Shown in pieces: positions 21,002 to 32,675 of a stretch of 64,000 nucleotides of DNA. The position numbers and the translations under genes were made by a program. The stretch is taken from the NCBI GenBank assembly GCA_028583405.1, contig JAPTMU010000166.1:217001-281000 (forward strand), in the 5' to 3' direction. The DNA comes from Pogonophryne albipinna. Its lineage: Eukaryota > Chordata > Actinopteri > Perciformes > Artedidraconidae. How positions within the stretch are numbered: the first letter of the stretch is position 1; each line of letters opens with the position of its first letter. The notes below the pieces were generated by a model. It saw only the letters and a program-made list of their open reading frames with translations, was not told the DNA's origin and did not search any database.

Positions 21002-21290
21002 AGGGACGGCCCTAGACATTTTGGTGCCCTAAGCGAGATTATGATTTGGTGCCCACCCCCCCCCCCCCCCTCCAAGCAATACACAATAGAATATATAAAG
21101 AATAAATGAAAAATCTCTACAAAAGACCAATACACTACAAAAACTGAAACGTATTGACATGTTGGTCATATAAGAAGGTTTCAAATGTATTCATTATTGT
21201 ATGAACATGTTTTAATTGGGGGGTGAACGTCACATCCTAGGGGGGTCTGGGGTTATGCCCCCCTGGAATGATTTGTTTTAACATTTTAAA
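21002..21290 (+). mobile_element. hAT-like fragment (CAGGGACGGCCCTAG)
   Basis: It starts CAGGGACGGCCCTAGACATT and GGTGCCCTAAGCGAGATT, typical of a teleost hAT MITE end, then C-rich and GGTTATGCCCCCCTGG sequence. The far end was not located. Confidence 0.4.
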
Positions 21291-21579
21291 GTAAAATGCT
21301 TCAATCTGGTGCACTTTGAGCAGAATTACTAGAGACTAGACCTAGAGGGTACAACTCTAAACACCCATATGAAAAAGATCAGTTTACATTTTAATAATTA
21401 AATAAGTATATGAACATAGCCAATAACAAATACATGTAACATATTTTATTTTTGTTGTTCATTCATATCTTATTTTACCTAGTTAACATTTATTTATTCA
21501 TGCATTTTTTTTAATATCTCCAGTTTTAAACAATATTTTTGGTTTACTGTCCTATAATATACATTTGAATGATTTCAAA

Positions 21580-21830
21580 CCTGTTGTTATTTATCCTAAT
21601 AATTATAAAGGAGTGCCTTGGAAATATGTGTTTACATAAATTATGACCAAACCGTTTGAGACCCACTGAGATAACTTAGACTAAAGTGAACTATCTAAAC
21701 ACTCAGAGTCCTTTACCTCACTGAGCTGTAGTTATCAGCCTCAATCCAACAACAATCCGCGGTACCGATGCATGCCCTCTCTCTCTCTCTCTTGCTCGCT
21801 CGGAGGCTCGCTCGCACTTTGGCTGTGAGC
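21580..21830 (-). repeat. Right arm of the inverted repeat around finTRIM
   Basis: The reverse complement matches 16,020-16,125 (TTTGAGACCCACTGAGAT, GAGTCCTTTACC) and, less closely, the GGTACCG/GAGAGAG part of 14,800-14,840. It forms a spaced inverted pair with arms about 5.5 kb apart. Confidence 0.6.
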
Positions 21831-21959
21831 TGCGGGCGCTTGATAAGTCAACATCCCCCACTTTCATCACTTACAGCGCCCATCGTACAGGGCAAATGCA
21901 AAATGTTGCCGGCCCGGGGTGCAAAGGGTGTTTACTTTATTCAATTATTAATGTAAATG

Positions 21960-22964
21960 TATTACATCAAGGGCAGTAAATTAGGCAGAATACAAATTAT
22001 TTTTTTATAAATTTAAATTATCTTTTTAATATTTATTTTTTTCCGGTCGATCGCTCGCTTTAAGCGTGCCGTGCCCGGCCCGTTTTTGGTTGCGTTTCCA
22101 CTTGGCGTAGTTCCGGCTAACGGGTACTATTTCACAGTTTTTCTGGCCCCATAAAATCGAGATTCTTTCCGGGCCAACAACCAGGCTGAGTCGGGCTGAG
22201 TATGCTAAACTAGAGAGAGAATCGCTGGCAAGGGAGCTACAACTACAACAAGATGAACATATTTGACCGTGATTTAATTGTAATACACGTTTCAAAATGA
22301 TGCCGAAGTAACAACATACTGATACCGGTTAGTAAAAACCATGAATTAATGCTTTGACAAGTCTGCAGACAGACGGCAGGCGAAAAATCTTTTAAAATGC
22401 GTGTTTTCTAAATGGAGATCGACTTAGCTAATGCAGTATATGCTCCGACCGTCCACACTCACAACAACGGCCTACAGACATAAATAAACCAGCGACTGTA
22501 TTCTCCATGACACAGGCAGTCTGTGGTTTGTACTTGTTTAACTTCTGTCTAGTTTCTGAACAGATATGAAGAGCTGTGAGCTCTGAGTGCTAAGAGCTAA
22601 CGGCTGATGTTGGTTTTCTGTGGTTCTCATTGAAGATGACGTCACGGCTGTAAAATATATCAAAACAATTTTAATAGCTGAATGTCTTGTGATCATTTTA
22701 AAGTTGGAATGAAGTCTGTAGCTGAAAGTATGTGGAAGGAGTAGCATTTTGAAAACGGTGTAGGTAAAAGAGGATTTGAAGGTTCCTCCCATTGAGTTAA
22801 ATGTAAAACAAAAAAGAGTTTAAAAAGCTGAATATTTCAAAAACTATAAAATATTTTGAAAAAGTTGAAAGTTTCCCATCATGTTCTGAAAAGGCTGAAT
22901 ATGTTGATATTTGAATGGTTTCTGCAGCTGAAAGTATGCTGAAGTTATTGAGAGCCAAAGACAA
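21960..22964. other. gene-free stretch of diverged repeats
   Basis: 22,085-22,215 (GTTTCCACTTGGCGTAGT, GGGCCAACAACCAGGCTGA) is a familiar fish element. 22,800-22,945 is a run of GCTGAATAT/AAAAGTTGAAAG phrases, also dispersed in fish. I cannot name either family with confidence. No gene is seen. Confidence 0.4.
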
Positions 22965-23147
22965 CATTCGCACTAATGAATGGGATATATGGGACTGGCT
23001 AGCGCTCCAACACATTGTACGTGATAGTCTAAGGGGCGGGACATCTCTAAGCAGTGGACCAATCACAACAGAGCCGGCCAGCTAACCAATCATAGCAGAT
23101 TGTGAAAAGAGGTGCTGCAGCACATTAAAGCATGGAGACATGTCCCA
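22965..23147 (-). mobile_element. MITE interior adjoining 57-bp array B
   Basis: GCTCCAACACATTGTACGTG, GGGGCGGGACATCTCTAAG, GCCGGCCAGCTAACCAATCA and AAGAGGTGCTGCAGCAC lead straight into the array through ACATGTCCCAGTAGAGCCAC. This shows that the 57-bp unit is the continuation of the MITE, its end segment. Confidence 0.6.
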
Positions 23148-23966
23148 GTAGAGCCACTACATACTGATATACACCTGAACATCAGCAGGAGAGGACTCTT
23201 TAAAGTAGAGACACTACATACTGATATACACCTGAACATCAGCAGGAGAGGACTCTTTAAAGTAGAGACACTACATACTGATATACACCTGGACATCAGC
23301 AGGAGAGGACTCTTTAAAGTAGAGAAACTACATACTGATATATACCTGAACATCAGCAGGAGAGGACTCTTTAAAGTAGAGACACTACATACTGATATAC
23401 ACCTGAACATCAGCAGGAGAGGACTCTTTAAAGTAGAGACACTACATACTGATATACACCTGAACATCAACAGGAAAGGACTCTTTAAAGTAGAGACACT
23501 ACATACTGATATTCACCTGAACATCAGCAGGAGAGGACTCTTTAAAGTAGAGACACTACATACTGATATTCACCTGAACATCAGCAGGAGAGGACTCTTT
23601 AAAGTAGAGACACTACATACTGATGTACACCTGAACATCAGCAGGAGAGGACTCTTTAAAGTAGAGACACTACATACTGATATACACCTGAACATCAGCA
23701 GGAGAGGACTCTTTAAAGTAGAGACACTACATACTGATATACACCTGAACATCAGCAGGAGAGGACTCTTTAAAGTAGAGACACTACATACTGATATACA
23801 CCTGAACATCAGCAGGAGAGGACTCTTTAAAGTAGAGACATTACATACTGATACACACCTGAACATCAGCCGGAGAGGACTCTTTAAAGTAGAGACACTA
23901 CATACTGATATACACCTGAACATCAGCAGGAGAGGACTCTTTAAAGTAGAGACACTACATACTGAT
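23148..23966 (+). repeat. 57-bp minisatellite, array B
   Basis: About 14 copies, same orientation as array A, mostly substitutions only. It is followed by a unique CTGATGGAGGGATCTGATTG and then a (GA)n tract. Its long open frames on both strands are repeat artefacts. Confidence 0.97.
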
Positions 23967-23996
23967 CTGATGGAGGGATCTGATTGGTGGGAGAGT

Positions 23997-24015
23997 AGAG
24001 AGAGAGTGAGAGAGA

Positions 24016-24065
<50 letters not shown>

Positions 24066-24074
24066 AGAGAAGAG

Positions 24075-24125
<51 letters not shown>
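23997..24125 (+). repeat. (GA)n microsatellite, interrupted
   Basis: GA dinucleotides with a GAAGAGAGAGAAGAGGATGG interruption. A 28-base C homopolymer follows at 24,304-24,331. Confidence 0.95.
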
Positions 24126-24129
<4 letters not shown>

Positions 24130-24331
24130 AGCAGATGGTAGAGCTGGCACCTGTCGAACACTGAAATCTGTTTGAAGCCGTTTTCCACATGTCTTCAAAA
24201 AAGAGTAACAAGAAGCCAAATCTGTATATCGTGCCAAATAACACACACTCAGGTTTTAACCCGTTGTGAGTAAGTCCTGCTTCAGCTTTAGCTCTTAATA
24301 AGACCCCCCCCCCCCCCCCCCCCCCCCCCCC

Positions 24332-24967
24332 GCACCCCTCAAACAACACACAAGAAGCCTCTCGACTGCACGCTTTTACTCTGAAAGGCGGCAACCACGG
24401 CCTCTTTACAAAGGCCTTCGTTCATTTAAAAATGTATTATAGGGGTCACAGATTTTATTTTTTTATTTGTGGAATTTATTTGTGTATTTGTGGATCTTTT
24501 TTACATTTGTAAAAACATTTACAAATCATTTTTTTAGTTGTTTCACATTTACAGATCACACATTTACTCACAGATCTGTCTTTGAGAGAAATCTATCTCC
24601 ATATAACACACAGCGACATTTGGATAACAGCATAACTTGCTTCATTTAAAGCTCAATCAAGGAGTCTTTCTGAATTGGTTTTTAAAAATGAATTTGCAAA
24701 GCATTGACATAAGCGCTAACAAAAAGTGGGATTATGTTTATGATTTCCACAAAACATCTACTTTAATAGTGTTACAAAAAATCGCCTAGACAAAGGCAAC
24801 TGTCATGCATTAAATAATGGATTCATACATCGAGTCTAAATTATTTAGCGTGTGTTTTTAAAGTCACCTGTTTCAGGCCTTTTCCGCATGGCTTTGTGAT
24901 TCTAAAAACACACCAGCAGAGGGTGCCAGAGCCCCTCTGTCTGCTCTGTATCCCTTTAATTAATAAT
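24332..24967. other. gene-free stretch
   Basis: AT-rich sequence with recurrent TTTACATTTGT/CACATTTAC phrases at 24,480-24,570. No exon is seen. Confidence 0.4.
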
Positions 24968-25389
<422 letters not shown>

Positions 25390-25701
25390 CTGCAGTGAGT
25401 CAGAGAGCCTCCACCTGTCTCACACACGCCTTTCAACTCTTACCAAAAAACCTTTATAAACCTAAAATAGCTCCTTTCCTCCTCCCTGCTTTTTCTTTTT
25501 TTTTCTTACCAAGCGAACCACAAATTGTGTCCAGATTTTCACACGTAGTAACTCAGTGTTTTGGGGCGATTTGGAGCTGAAACAATTACAAACAAACCCG
25601 TATTATTCCCTCTCTGCGCTGATGCTGACTCGCTAAGACGAGGCAATTCAACATTTCAGTTTCTCCCCCCTCAGGTTATTTTAACTCATTTTCTCATTAC
25701 G

Positions 25702-27609
25702 GTGTCTCTACTTTAAAGAGTCCTCTCCTGCTGATGTTCAGGTGTATATCAGTACTGTAGTGTCTCTACTTTAAAGAGTCCTCTCCTGCTGGTGTTCAGG
25801 TGTATATCAGTATGTAGTGTCTCTACTTTAAAGAGTCCTCTCCTGCTGATGTTCAGGTGTATATCAGTAGGTAGTGTCTCTACTTTAAAGAGTCCTCTCC
25901 TGCTGATGTTCAGGTGTATATCAGTATGTAGTGTCTCTACTTTAAAGAGTCCTCTCCTGCTGGTGTTCAGGTGTATATCAGTATGTAGTGTCTCTACTTT
26001 AAAGAGTCCTCTCCTGCTGATGTTCAGGTGTATATCAGTAGGTAGTGTCTCTACTTTAAAGAGTCCTCTCCTGCTGATGTTCAGGTGTATATCAGTATGT
26101 AGTGTCTCTACTTTAAAGAGTCCTCTCCTGCTGATGTTCAGGTGTATATCAGTATGTAGTGTCTCTACTTTAAAGAGTCCTCTCCTGCTGATGTTCAGGT
26201 GTATATCAGTATGTAGTGTCTCTACTTTAAAGAGTCCTCTCCTGCTGATGTTCAGGTGTATATCAGTATGTAATGTCTCTACTTTAAAGAGTCCTCTCCT
26301 GCTGGTGTTCAGGTGTATATCAGTAGGTAGTGTCTCTACTTTAAAGAGTCCTCTCCTGCTGATGTTCAGGTGTATATCAGTATGTAGTGTCTCTACTTTA
26401 AAGAGTCCTCTCCTGCTGGTGTTCAGGTGTATATCAGTATGTAGTGTCTCTACTTTAAAGAGTCCTCTCCTGCTGGTGTTCAGGTGTATATCAGTATGTA
26501 GTGTCTCTACTTTAAAGAGTCCTCTCCTGCTGATGTTCAGGTGTATATCAGTAGGTAGTGTCTCTACTTTAAAGAGTCCTCTCCTGCTGATGTTCAGGTG
26601 TATATCAGTATGTAGTGTCTCTACTTTAAAGAGTCCTCTCCTGCTGATGTTCAGGTGTATATCAGTATGTAGTGTCTCTACTTTAAAGAGTCCTCTCCTG
26701 CTGATGTTCAGGTGTATATCAGTATGTAGTGTCTCTACTTTAAAGAGTCCTCTCCTGCTGATGTTCAGGTGTATATCAGTATGTAATGTCTCTACTTTAA
26801 AGAGTCCTCTCCTGCTGATGTTCAGGTGTATATCAGTATGTAGTGTCTCTACTTTAAAGAGTCCTCTCCTGCTGATGTTCAGGTGTATATCAGTATGTAA
26901 TGTCTCTACTTTAAAGAGTCCTCTCCTGCTGATGTTCAGGTGTATATCAGTATGTAGTGTCTCTACTTTAAAGAGTCCTCTCCTGCTGATGTTCAGGTGT
27001 ATATCAGTATGTAGTGTCTCTACTTTAAAGAGTCCTCTCCTGCTGATGTTCAGGTGTATATCAGTATGTAGTGTCTCTACTTTAAAGAGTCCTCTCCTGC
27101 TGATGTTCAGGTGTATATCAGTATGTAGTGTCTCTACTTTAAAGAGTCCTCTCCTGCTGATGTTCAGGTGTATATCAGTATGTAATGTCTCTACTTTAAA
27201 GAGTCCTCTCCTGCTGATGTTCAGGTGTATATCAGTATGTAGTGTCTCTACTTTAAAGAGTCCTCTCCTGCTGATGTTCAGGTGTATATCAGTATGTAGT
27301 GTCTCTACTTTAAAGAGTCCTCTCCTGCTGATGTTCAGGTGTATATCAGTATGTAGTGTCTCTACTTTAAAGAGTCCTCTCCTGCTGATGTTCAGGTGTA
27401 TATCAGTATGTAGTGTCTCTACTTTAAAGAGTCCTCTACTGCTGATGTTCAGGTGTATATCAGTATGTAGTGTCTCTAATTTAAAGAGTCCTCTCCTGCT
27501 GATGTTCAGGTGTATATCAGTATGTAGTGTCTCTACTTTAAAGAGTCCTCTCCTGCTGATGTTCAGGTGTATATCAGTATGTAGTGTCTCTACTTTAAAG
27601 AGTCCTCTG
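25702..27609 (-). repeat. 57-bp minisatellite, array C
   Basis: About 33.5 copies in inverted orientation relative to arrays A and B, with no indels, so both strands read open for over 600 codons. Variants GGTGTTC and CAGTAGGTAG recur at 171-bp steps near the start (25,791 and 25,962), showing three-unit amplification. The right flank 27,610-27,700 (GAAGGGAACACAGCGATTG, TGCAGACCATT, CCCCAAAAAGCAGAACCTC) is the other part of the host MITE. Confidence 0.98.
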
Positions 27610-27700
27610 AAGGGAACACAGCGATTGTAGCCTTTGCAGACCATTGCACTAAACAGCAAAGAGAAACCCCAAAAAGCAGAACCTCTTTTAAGACGTGTTT

Positions 27701-29194
27701 CAGTCATTTTCTAGCTTTAATTAAAATCTGCACAGCGATAAAACTCATTTCCTGCTTTAGTTAACTTTTCCCTACACACTATTTTGTATTTGTTGGACGA
27801 TAAATCACGATCTGAGTAACAATTATGGCATCGCTCACTTTCTTCCCAGCGTGCTGACAGACTTACAGCTTCGGCGGGAAGTAGAAAAACACGCAGTAGC
27901 AGAAAAGTAGTCAAATAAAAGTAACGTGAGACGAATACAACAAAGAAATCAGACGGGAAAGTTTGTTGTGTTTCAGGCTGGCACTGCCCCACAAAACACT
28001 GGAGCTTCTTGCTTGTGCTGGTGGTGCCCAGCGGTTGTTGCCATGCAACTCAATGTGGCACACACACACCAGACACACACACACACACACACACACAGCA
28101 ACAATGGTCTGCTTTATGAGGTGCCCGCTGGTGCCATGGTAACCTCCTCGTTCTGGGCAGGACGGGCAGAGCGGCCTGCCAGAAAAATGCCACGGCTCCT
28201 TTTTTTCCTCCCCGTTCTCAGACCACGTTGCCCAGAAACCTTTGGGGAGTTAAAGTGAAACCAGCGAGCAGACAAATTACGACGCGAGTGTGTGGGGGAG
28301 AGCGGGGGAGAGGGTGGGGGTTTAGGGTTTCCTGTCTATACATTGAACCTTAATGAGAAGACATGATGCAGGATTATCAAACATGAGTGACTCGAGGAGA
28401 GGGAGATGTGTTCATTTATACAGCACCTTTCAACACAAGGCAATTCAAAGTACTTTACAACAATGAAAGACATTAAGAAACATATTATAAAATGGCATTT
28501 AAAAACACTCATTTAAAAGCAAAGATAATAAAACATGAATAAAAGTTACAGTGCAGTGTGAGATGTGAATGTATCAATTTAAATGTTACTCAAGTAGGGA
28601 TTGAAGTATGATTTACAAACAGTAAAAGTCTTGAGGAATTGAAGTACATTGAGGCCATTGGTTCACCATCTTCTCCAAAACTAACCAGCATTTTGACTAA
28701 AACATAACATTTAAAACACAGACTCAAAGTATCTTGAACTCCTGTTTTCCGTTAACTTAAATATCTGTGAGTCTTTGAAAACACATACAGGATAACACGG
28801 CTGTTTCAGCGTGACCCTGTTCATGCTGAAGTGGAAAAGTTGATTTGCTATTTTTATGTTTAATACTGTAACTATATTTAGCTGATTGTACTTTTACTCA
28901 AGCAACAATCGCTGGACTTGTAACAGAGTACTTTTACAGTGTGGTATTAGCACTTAAGTGAAGCATCTGAATACTTGTTCCCAAACTGCATGCAAGTGAA
29001 ATAAAGTTTTTCTAAAGAAATCTCGGAAGCGAGGAATGGAATTACAAAGGATCCTTTTTTGAAAGTTTTTAAACGGTTTTATCGTCATATGCTCAAACAG
29101 TGTAGAAATGGTCATTCTTCTGACCTGAGCTCCTCCAACAAAGCAACATATAATAAAATACCAAAATAAAAAGTAGTGCAAAAAGTCTATATAC
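27701..29194. other. gene-free stretch with dispersed repeats
   Basis: It has a short (CA)n at 28,066-28,096. 28,410-28,560 (CAGCACCTTTCAACACAAGG, AATTCAAAGTACTTTACA) is a common fish dispersed repeat. No gene was recognised. Confidence 0.45.
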
Positions 29195-29202
29195 ATGTCA
29201 AT

Positions 29203-29987
29203 TAGGGATGTCCCGATCACATTTTTTTGCTCCCGATCCGATTCCGATCATTTGATTTTGACAATCTGCCGATACCGATTTTTCCCGATCCGATCTTTAT
29301 GCAATGCATTAAGAGAAAAAAAAGGTAACAGATAACGGCTGGTCATCCAACGCGATGAGTTCAGCTATCTTGGCTGTTATTTGTTTGGCCTTTTCACTGT
29401 TCTGGGGCAGTTTCTCTTTCCTTTTAAAAGTCTCTGAAAGTGTCGGTTGTTTCAGTGCCGTTACCTGAGTGGCCGCTGTGTACTCGTCCTGTTGTTGTTG
29501 GTGTTTGTTTCTCAGGTGGCGTATTAGATTGGTCGTGTTGAACGTAGCTCTGTTCTTTCCACCACGCGGAACCTCCGCCTTGCAAACATTGCATCTGGCT
29601 GTTACACTGCCCTCGCTTTCAATTTTATAATACTTCCAAACTCCTGACATTTTCTCTGTCCCGAGTCCCGAGTCACCAGCTGAACGTAGCCTCTCGTTAG
29701 CTTACTGCTAGACACTGCGCGCCCACTCTGTTGCCAGCTTTGAGAGAAATGAGCAACCAGGTCTGAAAACAAGCCCAAAAGAAGCAACACATACATGATG
29801 TTGTGTCATTTCAAACCAAAACTAAGGCCTCAGGATGACTTTAAGACGTGAACATGGTCATTTTTGTTTTGTAACATTAAATAAAATAAAAGAAAATTAT
29901 TAAAAAAAAAAAAAAAAAAGATCCCGATCCCCGATTTTTTTTCTCCCGATCTTTTGAAAATCACGTGATCGGATCGGGACATCTCTA
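29203..29987 (-). mobile_element. hAT element with BED-finger transposase remnant
   Basis: Ends TAGGGATGTCCCGATC and GATCGGGACATCTCTA are inverted matches. Target duplication ATGTCAAT is perfect at 29,195-29,202 and 29,988-29,995. The 785-bp length and the truncated transposase show an internally deleted, non-autonomous copy. Perfect flanking duplications suggest a recent insertion. Confidence 0.92.
29309..29650 (-). pseudogene. N-terminal BED zinc finger of a hAT transposase (truncated)
   Basis: It reads MSGVWKYYKIESEG, a BED finger with CNVCK, then NTTNLIRHLRNKH (Cys-x2-Cys and His-x4-His), and the conserved hAT segment AKIAELIALDDQPLSV, where normal similarity ends just before the catalytic core. 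The element keeps only the DNA-binding start of a ZBED-like transposase. It is a mobile-element gene, not a host ZBED gene. Confidence 0.8.
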
Positions 29988-29995
29988 ATGTCAAT

Positions 29996-30298
29996 AGAAT
30001 ATGACATGTACAAGAACAGAAGATGAAATGTAAATGAAGACACAATTCAACACGGCATGCACCAGATCTGCTCGTTGCATAGATGTCTGAGTGTAGTGCA
30101 AACTGCTCCGAGTGGTGCACTTCATTAGAAATGATCAGTGTCTGTTCACTGTGACCTGTGGTGGGAGGAGAAGGGGGGAGGAGAAGGAGAAGGGGGGAGG
30201 GTATCTGGTGCAGTTACATAACGGCAGCCTTTCTGCAGAGGCAGCCGAGGACAAAAGAGTTTCAGGAATATTCCAGGTGGAGCCGCTCTGATGGGAAA
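29996..30298. other. gene-free stretch, possible 3' UTR
   Basis: It lies between the hAT element and the candidate exon. It could be the 3' UTR of that exon if the exon is real. Confidence 0.3.
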
Positions 30299-30404
30299 TC
30301 AAGAGGACTGGTTGAGACCCTCGGAGTTTGAGAGGGGGTCGCTCTCCATTTCCATATACACCGGGGGGTCATGCAGGCTCTGAGCCCAGTTCTTGCTTTT
30401 AGTC
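30299..30404 (-). CDS. Candidate terminal coding exon of an unrecognised minus-strand gene
   Basis: The acceptor is very strong (long C-rich tract, then GCACCTCTCCAG|G). The frame after one carried base reads TKSKNWAQSLHDPP, VYMEMESDPLSNSEG, LNQSS and stops TGA at 30,299. Third positions are mostly G or C and the composition is protein-like, unlike neighbouring frames. I do not recognise the protein. The acidic C-terminus with VYMEM could be a cytoplasmic tail. The start phase fits an exon ending in two bases, as the candidate at 54,172-54,259 does. Confidence 0.45.
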
Positions 30405-30701
30405 CTGGAGAGGTGCAAACAGGAGGGAGGGGTGGGGGGGGGGGGGTCACACAAAGAGCCTCGTCTAGTGCTTTCAAATCCCTTAAACTGGGGATCAGTG
30501 CCAAATGTGGAGCGTTAAGAGTCACACTGTAACAGGGACGTGAGACATAATGGACCTGTGAACAACTTCAACCTGCATTCATATCAGAATACCTTTATTC
30601 GTCCCAAAGAGGGGACATTTACATTTGTTACAGCAGATGAGAGCCAACGACAGCTTACTGTTAACTAAGAAGCATAACTAAATATTAATGATACAAAAGT
30701 T

Positions 30702-32125
30702 TTAAAGGTCACCTAGTATGCAACATCCACTTCTTCATGTCTCTTCTACATCAACATGTGTCCCCTCTTCTTCATGTCTCTTCGACATCAACATGTGTCC
30801 CCTCTACTTCATGTCTCTTCTACATCAACATGTGTCCCCTCTTCTTCATGTCTCTTCTACATCAACATGTGTCCCCTCTACTTCATGTCTCTTCTACATC
30901 AACATGTGTCCCCTCTTCTCCATGTCTCTTCTACATCAACATGTGTCCCCTCTACTTCATGTCTCTTCTACATCAACATGTGTCCCCTCTTCTTCATGTC
31001 TCTTCTACATCAACATGTGTCCCCTCTTCTTCATGTCTCTTCTACATCAACATGTGTCCCCTCTTCTTCATGTCTCTTCTACATCAACATGTGTCCCCTC
31101 TTCTTCATGTCTCTTCTTCATCAACATGTGTCCCCTCTTCTTCATGTCTCTTCTACATCAACATGTGTCCCCTCTTCTTCATGTTTCTTCTTCATCAACA
31201 TGTGTCCCCTCTTCTTCATGTCTCTTCTACATCAACTTGTGTCCCCTCTTCTTCATGTCTCTTCCACATCAACATGTGTCCCCTCTTCTTCATGTCTCTT
31301 CTACATCAACATGTGTCCCCTCTTCTTCATGTCTCTTCTACATCAACATGTGTCCCCTCTTCTTCATGTCTCTTCTACATCAACATGTGTCCCCTCTTCT
31401 TCATGTCTCTTCTACATCAACATGTGTCCCCTCTTCTTCATGTCTCTTCTACATCAACATGTGTCCCCTCTTCTTCATGTCTCTTCTACATCAACATGTG
31501 TCCCCTCTTCTTCATGTCTCTTCTACATCAACATGTGTCCCCTCTTCTTCATGTCTCTTCTTCATCAACATGTGTCCCCTCTTCTTCATGTCTCTTCTAC
31601 ATCAACATGTGTCCCCTCTTCTTCATGTCTCTTCTACATCAACATGTGTCCCCTCTTCTTCATGTCTCTTCTACATCAACATGTGTCCCCTCTTCTTCAT
31701 GTCTCTTCTACATCAACATGTGTCCCCTCTTCTTCATGTCTCTTCTACATCAACATGTGTCCCCTCTTCTTCATGTCTCTTCTACATCAACATGTGTCCC
31801 CTCTTCTTCATGTCTCTTCTACATCAACATGTGTCCCCTCTTCTTCATGTCTCTTCTACATCAACATGTGTCCCCTCTTCTCCATGTCTCTTCTACATCA
31901 ACATGTGTCCCCTCTTCTTCATGTCTCTTCTACATCAACATGTGTCCCCTCTGTGGAAAGAGACTCTGAAAGTTTCAGGAACAAAGATTCTCTCTCTTTT
32001 TGATCCATTTCTATAAAAACCTGTCTGAAAATGAGCTGATCAGATTTTGGCCACTTTATGATGTCATAACGATGTTTTGTCTTGTGTAACCATTAGCCAA
32101 TCAGCAACCAAGGTAACCCCACTTT
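30702..32125 (+). mobile_element. MITE (TTAAAGGTCACCTAGTATGC end) with an expanded 5' region
   Basis: The left end TTAAAGGTCACCTAGTATGC is followed at once by the 37-bp array. After the array the element continues with GACTCTGAAAGTTTCAGGAA, CTGTCTGAAAATGAGCTGAT and GGCCACTTTATGATGTCATA. The same interior occurs without an array at 36,560-36,660. Confidence 0.65.
30730..31952 (+). repeat. 37-bp minisatellite, array E
   Basis: About 33 copies of a 37-bp unit (TTCTTCATGTCTCTTCTACA plus TCAACATGTGTCCCCTC). Because 37 is not a multiple of three and no frame contains a stop, all three plus frames stay open for over 400 codons, a repeat artefact. There are no indels over 1.2 kb. Confidence 0.98.
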
Positions 32126-32129
32126 AATA

Positions 32130-32480
32130 ATAGTTGAGGCGTAAATGCTAAGCTAAAGGCGGCTAATGTTGGGTGTGATTACGTTTAGTCGTCTCATTCA
32201 GACACTTGTTGACAACCACTTTTCCTATGACACAAAAAGTGAAGTGGGGTATTTACGGTGTTCGTTTATGTCGTAGAACAAAGCGTTAAAAACCCATAAG
32301 CTTTTGTAAACCACCAGACACACATTCCAAAAACCAATGATTTGCATCCGAGGGACCCGTTAGTGGTTGAGTCATTGAGTGCTGACTCCTCACTCCTCTC
32401 TGTGACTATTAGGGGCTTAAATTGATCTACACGCCAGAAACAAGCATTACCCATTTTGGTCTTTATCTTTGCTCAGAAAC
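32130..32480 (+). mobile_element. Unexpanded relative of the 72-bp minisatellite host element
   Basis: One partial unit (GCTAAGCTAAAGGCGGCTAA, TGTTGGGTGTGATTACG) is followed by TTTAGTCGTCTCATTCAGAC, GGGGTATTTACGG and CACACATTCCAAAAACCAAT, which also flank the arrays near 52,960 and 53,630. Confidence 0.65.
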
Positions 32481-32675
32481 ATCCATAGAAAGATTTGGTC
32501 TGTTTTTACCAAAGTGTCTTGTAGATTAACTCCATACCTGATTTTTTATGATTTACTAAATGTAGGATACGAGATGAAATCCCTATTTGTTGTCGTCTTG
32601 CCGCCATTTTGACTGCAAGGAAGCTTGGGAGGACACATTATATCATGTATTTAGCTGCATTCAGTAACTTTGTAT

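Noticed and set aside
25749..27707. 652-codon frame resembling a secreted repeat protein
   Set aside because: It arises from the 57-bp array. The same unit is equally open on the other strand and occurs in four arrays inside MITEs.
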